The notes: generated by a model not told the origin, from the letters alone. Numbered from the stretch's first letter, positions 1-6,905 are shown. The stretch: DNA of 10,305 bases from a bacterium (GCA_030631525.1 DAOVKY010000011.1:1-10305), one strand, 5' to 3'. Numbers and translations: made by a program.

Positions 1-1
1 A

Positions 2-859
2 TTGAATGCAATAATTGAGCAGGACAGCACAGGTCTGACAACTGCTAGTTATGTTCGGGGATTAGGATATAGCGGAGGGATTGGTTCAGTTATTAGTAAG
101 CAGACCATAGACCATGGACCACAGTTTTACTATTACGACGGTATTGGAAATGTAGTTGACATTGCGAATGGTTCCGGAGGTGTCACTCAAACTTATGTTT
201 ACGACGCTTACGGGAATATTCTGAATGGAGCAGTTCCAAGTCCGCATGGATTCTCTACAAAGGAATTTTCCCGCCGTTCAGGACTGAGTTACTTTGGAGC
301 AAGATACTATGATTCTCGGATTGGAAGATGGACTCAGCCTGATCCGCTGGGCATGGTCAATGGTCCGAATATGTATCTATATGTGAATAATAATCCTGTC
401 AATAAAGTAGACCCTTATGGACTATTTTGGTCATGGTCCAGAGATACCAGCATTGGCGCCAGCAGTCGTACAAGTATGAGCGCAAGACAAATCATGAGCC
501 AAGCCAGGAGTACAAGCGGAAGCAGCTTTAGCAGTAGAGTCAGCAGGAGTTTTGGTAGCAGTCGTCCAAGTAGAAGAGTTACTACTACTGTTGTTGTAAG
601 ACACAACCCTTCAGGAGGAAGGACAGGCCAGAAAACGAAAGGGTGTAGTGCTAGAGCAACAAGTATTGGAAAAAAATTAGTAAATTGGGCAAAGGAATTT
701 ATAAGAAGACTTCCTGGTACCTTTAATCCAAGCCCTGTCCCCACAGAACTTATTGATACTAAAGTGTACAAAGCTACAAAAACAGTAATAAAATACGAAA
801 TAGAGAAAAGGAAACTCATTGATGATCCAATGAATGCACCTATTCATGGAGAGCAGTAA
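2..859 (+). CDS. RHS repeat-associated core protein, C-terminal part with variable tip (5' end outside window)
   Basis: The frame is open at the left edge, so only the last ~285 residues are seen and the true start lies upstream. Residues 41-74 form a YD repeat (YYYDGIGN, then YVYDAYGNIL). Residues 97-141 carry the RHS core signature: YFGARYYD, GRW, PDPLG, the NPVNKVDPYGL end. In this family the core makes a cocoon-like shell around a toxic tip, and the conserved PDPLG and DPYGL stretches mark the self-cleavage region after which the sequence varies. Here the tip starts at about residue 142. Residues 143-200 are rich in Ser and Arg with low complexity, then comes a basic, mostly helical-looking segment to residue 285 with no toxin domain I recognise. 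The stop overlaps the next start (TAATG), so the two genes are probably translated together. RHS identity is secure; toxin function is inferred from family and context only. Confidence 0.9.
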   Translation: MNAIIEQDSTGLTTASYVRGLGYSGGIGSVISKQTIDHGPQFYYYDGIGNVVDIANGSGGVTQTYVYDAYGNILNGAVPSPHGFSTKEFSRRSGLSYFGARYYDSRIGRWTQPDPLGMVNGPNMYLYVNNNPVNKVDPYGLFWSWSRDTSIGASSRTSMSARQIMSQARSTSGSSFSSRVSRSFGSSRPSRRVTTTVVVRHNPSGGRTGQKTKGCSARATSIGKKLVNWAKEFIRRLPGTFNPSPVPTELIDTKVYKATKTVIKYEIEKRKLIDDPMNAPIHGEQ

Positions 860-1482
860 TGATTAATATCAAGGCTTTACTAAAATATTTTACTTTAATG
901 TTAATTTTAGTGCTGAGTTTTGGTATAGGATATTTGTCTGGTCAATCTCAGTATGCTGGAAAAGGCTATTTTAAACCAAGGGCTGAAGACGGATTTAGAT
1001 ATCTTGGTGTTGCTGGAGACCGAGAAATCTATATGTTAAGTTTTGTGACTAAGGATGAATCAGAGCGGAAAAATTTTGCCTTGAAGATAAACGATGATTA
1101 CGTATATTGGGAGTCAGACAGAAATTCGGATGGCAAAATTGATAACATTAAACATTTTGAAAAAGGTATTTTAGTATACGAGTCAGAAGACAGTAAATTT
1201 GATGGCGTCCTAAATAGAAGAATGGTTGAATCGTATAAGCAAGATGGATCTCATGATATATGTATGGTGGATTTAAATGCAGATAATGAATTTGATTTGC
1301 GGATTAAAAATCCAGATATGGATGATGCGATTGTCGAAATATTTGTAGGGAATAAATGGACAAAACGTGTAAAGAAAAATGATATACACGGAATTTATGA
1401 TGCTGAAGGGAATTTTCTTCCTGTTAAATTTAGGAGTGGTAAGTGGGAAATTATAGAATCTGAAGAAAGAATAAGAGAATAA
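859..1482 (+). CDS. Membrane-anchored protein with Asp-rich EF-hand-like loops; candidate immunity partner of the RHS tip
   Basis: I do not recognise a named family. Residues 8-28 form a hydrophobic segment after a short basic start (KALLKY), which fits an uncleaved signal anchor; no lipobox Cys is present. The rest (residues 30-207) is hydrophilic and predicted to lie outside the cytoplasm. Three stretches share the spacing D-x-(N/K)-x-D-(G/N)-x-x-(D/N): DRNSDGKID (87-95), DSKFDGVLN (111-119) and DLNADNEFD (138-146), 24 and 27 residues apart. They resemble degenerate calcium-binding loops. The ATG overlaps the RHS stop by one base, and no good Shine-Dalgarno site beyond GAGAG in the RHS end is seen, so coupling is likely. 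Genes placed directly after RHS tips are often immunity genes. That role, and calcium binding, are inference; a plain envelope protein is the alternative. Confidence 0.75.
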   Translation: MINIKALLKYFTLMLILVLSFGIGYLSGQSQYAGKGYFKPRAEDGFRYLGVAGDREIYMLSFVTKDESERKNFALKINDDYVYWESDRNSDGKIDNIKHFEKGILVYESEDSKFDGVLNRRMVESYKQDGSHDICMVDLNADNEFDLRIKNPDMDDAIVEIFVGNKWTKRVKKNDIHGIYDAEGNFLPVKFRSGKWEIIESEERIRE

Positions 1483-1529
1483 CTTGTTTCTCATGCCTGC
1501 CAAATTATATTCATAATTGAATAATGAGA

Positions 1530-1549
1530 TGGCTTCGCCACTATTTTTC
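1530..1549 (+). terminator. Weak hairpin with T-tract after the RHS operon
   Basis: TGGC-TTC-GCCA (1530-1540) forms a 4-bp GC-rich stem, and a T-rich run (five Ts at 1544-1548) follows on the plus strand. It lies 47 bases after the stop of the anchored protein and just before the convergent glycosyltransferase stop. The stem is short, so efficiency is doubtful. Confidence 0.35.
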
Positions 1550-2302
1550 TTATTTGTAAGATTCATGAGTCTTTTCCATCTTATCAATATAATCCCTTTT
1601 AAATTTCCAAACTTTTATCAGATAATCAAGTGTATCCCTAAAAATTCTGACCGTGGATTTCTTCTTTATCTTTTTAATCTCCAGACAAGGAATCTCTATA
1701 ATCTTTAAATTATTATAGTAGCTGCGAAGCATAATTTCTGTATCCCAGAACCAGCCTTTATCTTCGACGGTTTTTAAAACAGGTATTATTTTATCGCGGC
1801 GAAAGAATTTAAAACCAGTCTCTGTATCATACAGCCTATTCTTCAAAAACAACTTGGTTAAAAACCGATACCCACAGCTTAGAATATGTCTAAATATATT
1901 TTCTCCAATTTTCAAAGGATAAATCCTTAAAGCAGTGGCTATATCATAACCATCCTCTACAGCCCAGACCATAGCAGGAATGTAATGTGGATGTATAATC
2001 AGGTCCACATCCAGAAAACCAACAATTATTCCTTTAGCCAATTTAATGCCGTCGTTAACAGCTCCCCCCCTGCCTGTATTTTTTTCATGAAATAATGATT
2101 GCATATTATGATCATGACTATATTTGCCTATCAGTTCTTGAATAAGCCGACGTGTGTCATCTTGACTACAATCATCGATAAAAATCAGTTCATAAGAATA
2201 GGGGGTATGATCCATTACCCTTATTATCTCTCCAATACTCCACTTTAAGTGAGGAGATTCATTGTAACAAGCTATGACAATGGAAACATAAGGAGCGGAC
2301 AT
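1550..2302 (-). CDS. Glycosyltransferase family 2, polyprenyl-phosphate sugar synthase-like (DPM1/ALG5 type)
   Basis: This is a soluble GT-A fold enzyme expected to move a sugar from a nucleotide donor to a lipid phosphate or glycan acceptor at the inner face of the membrane. Visible motifs: VSIVIACYNE at 6-15 (N-terminal nucleotide-binding strand), ELIFIDDCSQDDT (38-50), the NTGRGGAVNDG loop (75-85), the metal-binding DVD (98-100) in GFLDVDLIIHP, the DTETGFKFFRR motif (159-169) and GWFWDTEIM (183-191). The last two are typical of ALG5 and DPM1-like enzymes. At 250 residues there is no C-terminal membrane domain, in line with the soluble members. The start has a good ribosome site (AAGGA, 6 bases upstream). 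It lies 18 bases after the aminotransferase stop on the same strand, so both are one operon. Family is clear; donor sugar and acceptor are unknown. Confidence 0.9.
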   Translation of the reverse strand: MSAPYVSIVIACYNESPHLKWSIGEIIRVMDHTPYSYELIFIDDCSQDDTRRLIQELIGKYSHDHNMQSLFHEKNTGRGGAVNDGIKLAKGIIVGFLDVDLIIHPHYIPAMVWAVEDGYDIATALRIYPLKIGENIFRHILSCGYRFLTKLFLKNRLYDTETGFKFFRRDKIIPVLKTVEDKGWFWDTEIMLRSYYNNLKIIEIPCLEIKKIKKKSTVRIFRDTLDYLIKVWKFKRDYIDKMEKTHESYK

Positions 2303-2320
2303 AACGATTCCTTCTTCTAT

Positions 2321-3496
2321 TTAAATGAAAGGCAATATCTTCTTAACAGCTCTTGCTATATCGTCTAGGTCACCTTCCGTCATCTGGGCGAACAAGGGTA
2401 ATCTTACCAATGATTGACTTACTTCCTCTGTAATCAGCAGATCATCTTCTTTACATCCAAGCGCATTTTTACCGTATGGAGATGAATGCAAAGGAATAAA
2501 ATGGAAAGTAGCTCCAATGCCTTCCGCTTTCAATGCTTCTATAAACCAATCACGTCTTTCTTTGTTTTTTACTCTAATGGAATATAAACTCCAGTTAGAT
2601 TTGGCATATTCCTTCTCTACAGGCAGAATAATCTTATCCTGAAAATCTTTTAGCTTTTCAGTAAGGGTTAACGCATTTCTTCTCCTCATCTTATTTATTG
2701 CTTCTAATTTCTGGAATTGCTCTATCAAAATAGCGGCCAGCAAATCAGATAAGACATAACTGCCGCCAATGTCCATCCATGTATATTTATCTCTTTCTCC
2801 TCGAAGAAAAGAAGATCTATTGGTCCCTTTTTCTCGAATAATCTCTATTTTTTTAGCTATATCTTCATTGTTGGTAACAATAGCGCCGCCTTCTCCACAA
2901 ATAATGTTCTTGGTCTGATGAAAACTGAAGCATCCCATTCGACCAAGAGTGCCCAGATAAGATACGTTATACTTTGCCCCGATAGCATGAGCAGCATCCT
3001 CAACAACTAAAATATCATGTTCATCAGCTATCTTTAATATATCTTCCATACGGCAAGCGTGACCAGCATAGTGAATGACAATTACCGCTTTTGTTTCAGG
3101 AGTTATTGCTTTGAGAAAACTTTCAGGGTCTATGTTAAAAGTATCTTTCTCTATTTCCACAAAAACCGGCCGAGCTCCTTGTCTGAGAACAACATTAGCT
3201 GCCGAGACAAAAGCAAAACTAGGCAGAATAACCTCGTCTCCTTGTCCCACACCAGCCACCATCATAGAAATCTCCAGGGCAGATGTGCCGGAGGTTACCA
3301 AAAAGGCATATTTCAGCCCAAGATAATTCTCCATTATCTTTTCTAACTCTCTGCCTTTAGGTCCGTCTCCTCCAAGTTCCATGGATTTCATCGAAGTCAC
3401 TACTGCCCGAATCTCTTCCTCCCCAAGATAAGGGATCTGAAGAGACAAAAAATTTTCTCTCACTCGCAGGCCACCGTTAATAGCTAAATTTGACAT
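2321..3496 (-). CDS. wecE: DegT/DnrJ/EryC1-family sugar aminotransferase, WecE (RffA)-like
   Basis: WecE makes dTDP-4-amino-4,6-dideoxygalactose from dTDP-4-keto-6-deoxyglucose using PLP and glutamate. The 391 residues match the family along their length: ELGGDGPKGRELE near 40-52, TSGTSALEISMM (68-79, phosphate-binding), the GDEVILPSF stretch (86-94), HYAGHACRMEDI (142-153), VVEDAAHAIGA (164-174, Asp167 holding the PLP ring nitrogen), CFSFHQTKN (189-197, Lys196 as the Schiff-base lysine), GEGGAIVTN (201-209), REKGTNRSSFLRG (221-233) and KYTWMDIGGSYVLSDL (237-252). The last two blocks are close to E. coli WecE as I remember it, which favours this subfamily over other DegT members. No dTDP-glucose genes (rmlA/rmlB) are in the window. 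The ribosome site is poor (GGGG about 11 bases upstream). It is likely transcribed from the promoter at 3561-3589 and leads the two-gene operon. Confidence 0.88.
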   Translation of the reverse strand: MSNLAINGGLRVRENFLSLQIPYLGEEEIRAVVTSMKSMELGGDGPKGRELEKIMENYLGLKYAFLVTSGTSALEISMMVAGVGQGDEVILPSFAFVSAANVVLRQGARPVFVEIEKDTFNIDPESFLKAITPETKAVIVIHYAGHACRMEDILKIADEHDILVVEDAAHAIGAKYNVSYLGTLGRMGCFSFHQTKNIICGEGGAIVTNNEDIAKKIEIIREKGTNRSSFLRGERDKYTWMDIGGSYVLSDLLAAILIEQFQKLEAINKMRRRNALTLTEKLKDFQDKIILPVEKEYAKSNWSLYSIRVKNKERRDWFIEALKAEGIGATFHFIPLHSSPYGKNALGCKEDDLLITEEVSQSLVRLPLFAQMTEGDLDDIARAVKKILPFI

Positions 3497-3558
3497 ATTT
3501 AAATTCAGACCCCATTATCAGCTTTATTCTGTGCCTATATTGGGACAAAATGTTATTG

Positions 3559-3593
3559 TAAATATATCATGCTAATATCCTACCGTCAAATTC
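3559..3593. repeat. 35-bp direct repeat, copy 1 (upstream of the aminotransferase gene)
   Basis: 34 of 35 bases are identical to 5152-5186; the one difference is C at 3579 against T at 5172. Similarity stops abruptly at both ends. It sits 63 bases upstream of the aminotransferase start. Confidence 0.95.
3561..3589 (-). promoter_or_regulatory. Sigma-70-type extended -10 promoter for the aminotransferase operon
   Basis: Read on the minus strand, TTGACG (3589-3584), a 17-base spacer and TATATT (3566-3561), preceded by TGA, give an extended -10 promoter with 5/6 matches in each hexamer. Transcription would start near 3554, leaving a leader of about 58 bases before the ATG at 3496. The copy-to-copy difference falls in the spacer. 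Confidence 0.7.
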
Positions 3594-3622
3594 TTGCTCT
3601 GTGATCGTAATATGGGAGACTC

Positions 3623-3654
3623 GGTTATGTTCCCGATTTATCAGGATAACCTGA
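3623..3654. other. Inverted repeats between the radical SAM stop and the aminotransferase promoter
   Basis: GGTTAT (3623-3628) and ATAACC (3646-3651) are perfect inverted copies with a 17-base loop. Overlapping them, TCAGG (3641-3645) and CCTGA (3650-3654) form a second 5-bp stem with an ATAA loop. The two structures are mutually exclusive. There is no T-tract in the minus direction, so it is not a standard terminator of the radical SAM gene. This may be an mRNA 3' structure or chance. Confidence 0.3.
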
Positions 3655-3683
3655 CGTATAAGCTAAAGCGAAATCCAAATTTT

Positions 3684-5129
3684 TTAGCATTTGAAAAAAA
3701 GGATTTGAACAAATTGTAGAACTGATATCCTTGAAAAAGATATATTTTTGCCACTTTCTGTTCTTGCTGAAAAAATCATTTTGAAGAACCGAAGAGACTC
3801 GCGCCAGTATCGGAATATAAATTTTATTAAATCTAAAAATCGATAGTTATGCACATATAATTTCAACATACCAATCAATTGGAGTTTGTCCATATCCCGC
3901 TTGCTCACATCGTTCAACTCCAGCACATAGGAGAATTGCCGGTTATATTCAGTCCAGTCTTTTGAAAGGAGCCGGTAGTTACCGGCTCCTTTTTCTACAA
4001 TCTCAGCAATTTCAGTTCCCGGATACGGAACCATTGTTCCTATTGATGCAATATGTGGATTTGACCGAGCTGCAAAATTAATAGTATCAATCATCTCTTC
4101 AAGCTTTTCATCGGGATGCCCGAGGATAAAACTTAAAAAACTTTTTATTCCTACCTCTCGGGTTAATTTGACAGCGCTTAGCACATCTCTCAATTTGATA
4201 TTTTTCTTACTCTTTTCCAGCACCCGCGGATTTCCTGACTCAACACCAAAACAGACCATATAACAACCTGCTTTCTTCATCTTTTTGAGTAGCTCTCTAT
4301 TTACTGAATCCACTCTTGTTGAACAGAACCATCTAATCTTTTTACCTACTCCCAGTTCTATCATACCGTTGAGAATCTCGTGAGTTCGCTTATGGTTTAA
4401 TGTGAAAGTCTCGTCAACAATCTCCATTAAAAGATTGTCTTTGAGTTTCATAATGTATTTTAATTCGTTAAGAACTTTTGCTGTGGGAAAGTATCTTACT
4501 GTTTCACCAAGCACTCTCATACAGTAGTTGCATTTGAAGGGGCAACCTCTTGAAGTTTCTAACTTGTAATGGGTAGCATAGGAATGAAGTTGCCAATCAG
4601 GAATGGGAAGTTCCTCGATATGGACATCCCACGGTCGTGTTTCAGTTTTAATTATCTCGCTATCAGCCCTGAAAGCAATTCCTTTTATCTGTGAGAGTAA
4701 TTCTATTGAAGCATCGTTTGTTATGGCATCAAGAAGCTCCCTAAATGTTCTCTCACCTTCACCAATAACCAGATAGTCTAAGCAAGTTTCTTCTCTTAAA
4801 GTTGTTTCCGGCATTATTGTGGCATGGCATCCACCAATGACAGTTGTTATTCGCTTATTTATGTCTTTAATTTCCCTTGCGATTGTGTAAGTGTTATAAA
4901 TATCAGGAGTCATTGCAGTTAAACCTACGAGATCTGGCTCTTTCTCTTCTATTATTTTGCGTATTAGAGGCATTCCAAGCCTTTGTAGTTTAGCATCAAT
5001 CAGAGTAACTTTATGCCCGAATTTTTGGACATAACTTGAGAGTCGGCCAATACCAAGATGCTGCCATGTAGCCAAATCGTATTCTTCAACTTGACGATAG
5101 GCAGGCGGATTTATAAGGATTATATTCAT
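3684..5129 (-). CDS. Radical SAM protein with N-terminal B12-binding-like domain
   Basis: The 481 residues follow the usual order: a Rossmann-like B12-binding domain (1 to ~140), then a radical SAM barrel (~185-400) and a C-terminal tail. In the first domain the visible motifs are MNIILINPPA (1-10), LIDAKLQRLG (43-52), PDLVGLTAMT (65-74) and the IGGCHATIMPE glycine loop (98-108). The Asp45 strand end is kept, but the His of the classical DxHxxG lower-axial motif is absent. The iron-sulfur cluster motif is Cys196, Cys200 and Cys203 in RGCPFKCNYC. MVCFGVESGN (around 294-303) and MVPYPGTEI (around 372-380) are further barrel motifs of this group. Related enzymes modify lipids, glycans or natural products by methylation or rearrangement. 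Its placement upstream of sugar genes suggests a glycan or lipid target, which is inference. No clear ribosome site precedes the ATG; the 5' leader would be only about 18 bases. Confidence 0.88.
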   Translation of the reverse strand: MNIILINPPAYRQVEEYDLATWQHLGIGRLSSYVQKFGHKVTLIDAKLQRLGMPLIRKIIEEKEPDLVGLTAMTPDIYNTYTIAREIKDINKRITTVIGGCHATIMPETTLREETCLDYLVIGEGERTFRELLDAITNDASIELLSQIKGIAFRADSEIIKTETRPWDVHIEELPIPDWQLHSYATHYKLETSRGCPFKCNYCMRVLGETVRYFPTAKVLNELKYIMKLKDNLLMEIVDETFTLNHKRTHEILNGMIELGVGKKIRWFCSTRVDSVNRELLKKMKKAGCYMVCFGVESGNPRVLEKSKKNIKLRDVLSAVKLTREVGIKSFLSFILGHPDEKLEEMIDTINFAARSNPHIASIGTMVPYPGTEIAEIVEKGAGNYRLLSKDWTEYNRQFSYVLELNDVSKRDMDKLQLIGMLKLYVHNYRFLDLIKFIFRYWRESLRFFKMIFSARTESGKNISFSRISVLQFVQILFFKC

Positions 5130-5151
5130 AAGATATATTCTATTTTAATCA

Positions 5152-5186
5152 TAAATATATCATGCTAATATTCTACCGTCAAATTC
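5152..5186. repeat. 35-bp direct repeat, copy 2 (upstream of the radical SAM gene)
   Basis: The partner of 3559-3593 in the same orientation, 1593 bases away. The two copies bracket the radical SAM gene. This copy lies 23 bases upstream of that gene's ATG. Confidence 0.95.
5154..5182 (-). promoter_or_regulatory. Sigma-70-type extended -10 promoter for the radical SAM gene
   Basis: On the minus strand, TTGACG (5182-5177), a 17-base spacer and TATATT (5159-5154), with TGA just before the -10. Transcription should begin near 5147. The hexamers are identical to those at 3561-3589, so the two genes should respond in the same way. It diverges from the promoter at 5266-5293. Confidence 0.7.
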
Positions 5187-5265
5187 GTTTTTCTTAAAAT
5201 TTTGAATTTATGCAACAATAAATTTTTGTTATGGTTCTCATGATTTCCACCCAAGTAGAAAATGT

Positions 5266-5293
5266 TTGACAATAATTTATACTTTGGTATAAT
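5266..5293 (+). promoter_or_regulatory. Full-consensus sigma-70-type promoter for the AAA ATPase gene
   Basis: TTGACA (5266-5271) and TATAAT (5288-5293) match both consensus hexamers exactly with a 16-base spacer. Expected start of transcription is near 5300. This favours the ATG at 5323 over the GTG at 5311, which would have only about 10 bases of leader. Confidence 0.75.
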
Positions 5294-5322
5294 TCGTATG
5301 TGGTAAAAATGTGGCTATATTT

Positions 5323-6501
5323 ATGATTAAGAGATATCTGGAAAAATATATTTTAGAAGATTTAAAGGACAAAATGGTATTTGTCTCTGGCCCCCGTCAG
5401 GTTGGAAAGACTACTTTGGCCAAACAGATTGGTAATAAATTCTTTTTGGATAGATATGAGTACTTAAATTGGGATAATAGGCAAGATCGGAAAGTTATCC
5501 TAAATGGTATCTTTCAGGCAGACAGAAGGTTATTTATTTTTGATGAAATTCACAAATATAGAAATTGGAAAAATTATTTAAAGGGGGAATATGACAAATA
5601 TAGAGAAAGATTTCAGATCCTTGTAACAGGAAGTGCTCGCTTAGATATATATATAAAAGGTGGAGATTCTCTATTAGGCAGGTATCATTCGTATAAACTT
5701 CACCCTTTATCGTTACATGAATTATTAAATAAAGAAATAAGATACGCTCCTTTTAAAGAACTAATTTTCTTAGATGGAAACAAAAAGCAGAAAGAGTTAT
5801 TTGATACTCTGTTTATATTTGGCGCTTTTCCTGAAATATTTATTAAACAGAGCAAAAAAGAACTACGGCGCTGGCATAATGAAAGGACGGATAGATTAAT
5901 CAAAGAAGATATTCGAGATATTGAAAACATCAGAGATATATCAGCATTGCAAGTATTAATAGAACTTTTGCCAGTTAAAGTGGGATCGCTTTTTTCTCTA
6001 AATTCATTAAGGGAGGATTTGGGCGTTACCCATAAGACCGTTTCTCTATGGGTAGATATACTGGAGAAGTTTTATTATCACTTCAGAATATATCCATTTC
6101 AAAGCACACGAATAAAATCCCTGCGTAAAGAAGCCAAAATGTATTTATGGGATTGGTCAGAGATTGAAGATGAGAACATCAAACTTGAGAACATGATGGC
6201 TTCGCATCTTCTGAAATTTTGCGATTTTCTTTCTAATACGGAAGGTTATAAGGCACAACTTTATTATCTGAGAGATAAAGAACAGCGGGAGGTGGATTTT
6301 TTAGTGAGCATTGGGAATAAACCATGGTTTTGCGTTGAGGTAAAGAATTCGTTTAGGGATATTCCTTCATCTTTAACCTATTTTGGTAACAGAGTTAAAA
6401 TTCCGTTTCTTTATGAAGTAGTAAAAGAAGAAAATGTCGATTTTCTGAAAGATAATGTTCATGTTATAAGTATGAGTAAGTTTCTTAGCGCACTGGTATA
6501 G
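5323..6501 (+). CDS. AAA-family ATPase with C-terminal PD-(D/E)XK-like region (AAA_14/DUF4143 type)
   Basis: Residues below count from the ATG at 5323. A GTG four codons earlier (5311) is possible, but proteins of this family usually begin like MIKRYLEKYI and the promoter geometry favours the ATG. Walker A is GPRQVGKTT (23-31), Walker B LFIFDEIH (70-77), and a sensor-1-like ILVTGSAR lies at 99-106. A helix-turn-helix-like stretch with DLGVTHKTVSLWVDIL (around 232-247) precedes the C-terminal region, where EVD (323-325) and EVK (339-341) fit the split acidic and E-x-K elements of a PD-(D/E)XK nuclease fold. The cellular role of this widespread family is not known; members are abundant in anaerobes and archaea and are often called putative ATPases or DNA-binding. 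It stands alone, with its own strong promoter. There is no Shine-Dalgarno site, and a five-codon ORF (5309-5326) ends across its start codon. Confidence 0.88.
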   Translation: MIKRYLEKYILEDLKDKMVFVSGPRQVGKTTLAKQIGNKFFLDRYEYLNWDNRQDRKVILNGIFQADRRLFIFDEIHKYRNWKNYLKGEYDKYRERFQILVTGSARLDIYIKGGDSLLGRYHSYKLHPLSLHELLNKEIRYAPFKELIFLDGNKKQKELFDTLFIFGAFPEIFIKQSKKELRRWHNERTDRLIKEDIRDIENIRDISALQVLIELLPVKVGSLFSLNSLREDLGVTHKTVSLWVDILEKFYYHFRIYPFQSTRIKSLRKEAKMYLWDWSEIEDENIKLENMMASHLLKFCDFLSNTEGYKAQLYYLRDKEQREVDFLVSIGNKPWFCVEVKNSFRDIPSSLTYFGNRVKIPFLYEVVKEENVDFLKDNVHVISMSKFLSALV

Positions 6502-6567
6502 TATGCTTATCAAAACATCCCCCAGCGAATACAGAAAATCCTAAAATCCTCCTAGCTTTTCTAAAAT

Positions 6568-6596
6568 TTGACAAATGCTTAAATATATGTTACCTT
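6568..6596 (+). promoter_or_regulatory. Probable promoter of the toxin-antitoxin operon
   Basis: TTGACA (6568-6573) is a perfect -35. After 17 bases, TACCTT (6591-6596) is a poor -10 (3/6) but is preceded by TGT, giving the extended -10 TG motif. The weak -10 could suit autorepression by the AbrB-type protein, which is conjecture. Confidence 0.5.
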
Positions 6597-6629
6597 AATA
6601 TCAGAAATTCAGATAAAAGGAGATTAAGT

Positions 6630-6905
6630 ATGTCAGAACTAGCGAAAGTTATGGAGCATTTCCAGATAACTCTGCCAATTAAGATTAGAAACATGTTTCA
6701 TATCAAGGTTGGGGACATTATAGAGACAAAACCCGTGAAAGATGGAATTCTGCTCAAGCCAAAACAATTAATAGATAAAGACCAAACTTATTTTTGGACT
6801 AAAGAGTGGCAGAAAGCTGAAAACAAGGTTGATGAGGATTTTAAAACAGGCCATTTTAAAACGTTTGAAAATGTCGAAGATTTCCTAAAGAACCTACACA
6901 AATGA
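6630..6905 (+). CDS. AbrB/MazE/SpoVT-type antitoxin
   Basis: The first ~45 residues form a swapped-hairpin AbrB domain: LAKVMEHFQITLPIKIRNMF, then HIKVGDIIETKPVKDGILLKP. This is the usual pattern of K-V, Q-I-T-(L/I)-P, IR and GD positions. The tail (about 47-91, DQTYFWTKEWQKAENKVDED and on) is charged and helical, as in antitoxins that wrap their toxin. It would bind its own promoter and neutralise the RelE-type protein next to it. The ribosome site is strong (AAGGAG, 7 bases before ATG). The stop overlaps the toxin start as ATGA, so the antitoxin is made first and the two are coupled. The first AbrB strand is less canonical (MEHF in place of the usual SKG) but the domain is clear. Confidence 0.9.
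   Translation: MSELAKVMEHFQITLPIKIRNMFHIKVGDIIETKPVKDGILLKPKQLIDKDQTYFWTKEWQKAENKVDEDFKTGHFKTFENVEDFLKNLHK

Noticed and set aside
415..819. Leu-rich minus-strand frame opposite the RHS tip, looking like a membrane protein
   Set aside because: The hydrophobic look is the complement of Ser/Arg/Lys-rich codons of the RHS tip; no ribosome site or context supports it.
3059..3346. Plus-strand open frames opposite the aminotransferase gene
   Set aside because: They lie wholly inside a clear minus-strand gene, show no ribosome site and no family features.
3662..3688. GCTAAA...TTTAGC inverted repeat over the radical SAM stop, as a terminator
   Set aside because: Six AT-rich pairs around a 15-base loop and no T-tract after it in the minus direction.
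3559..5186. The two 35-bp repeats as a CRISPR array or insertion sequence ends
   Set aside because: Only two copies 1.6 kb apart in direct orientation, with a normal gene between and no transposase; the promoter reading explains the whole block.
5214..5230. AACAA...TTGTT inverted repeat in the divergent promoter region
   Set aside because: Only five AT-rich pairs with a 7-base loop; not distinguishable from chance in AT-rich DNA.
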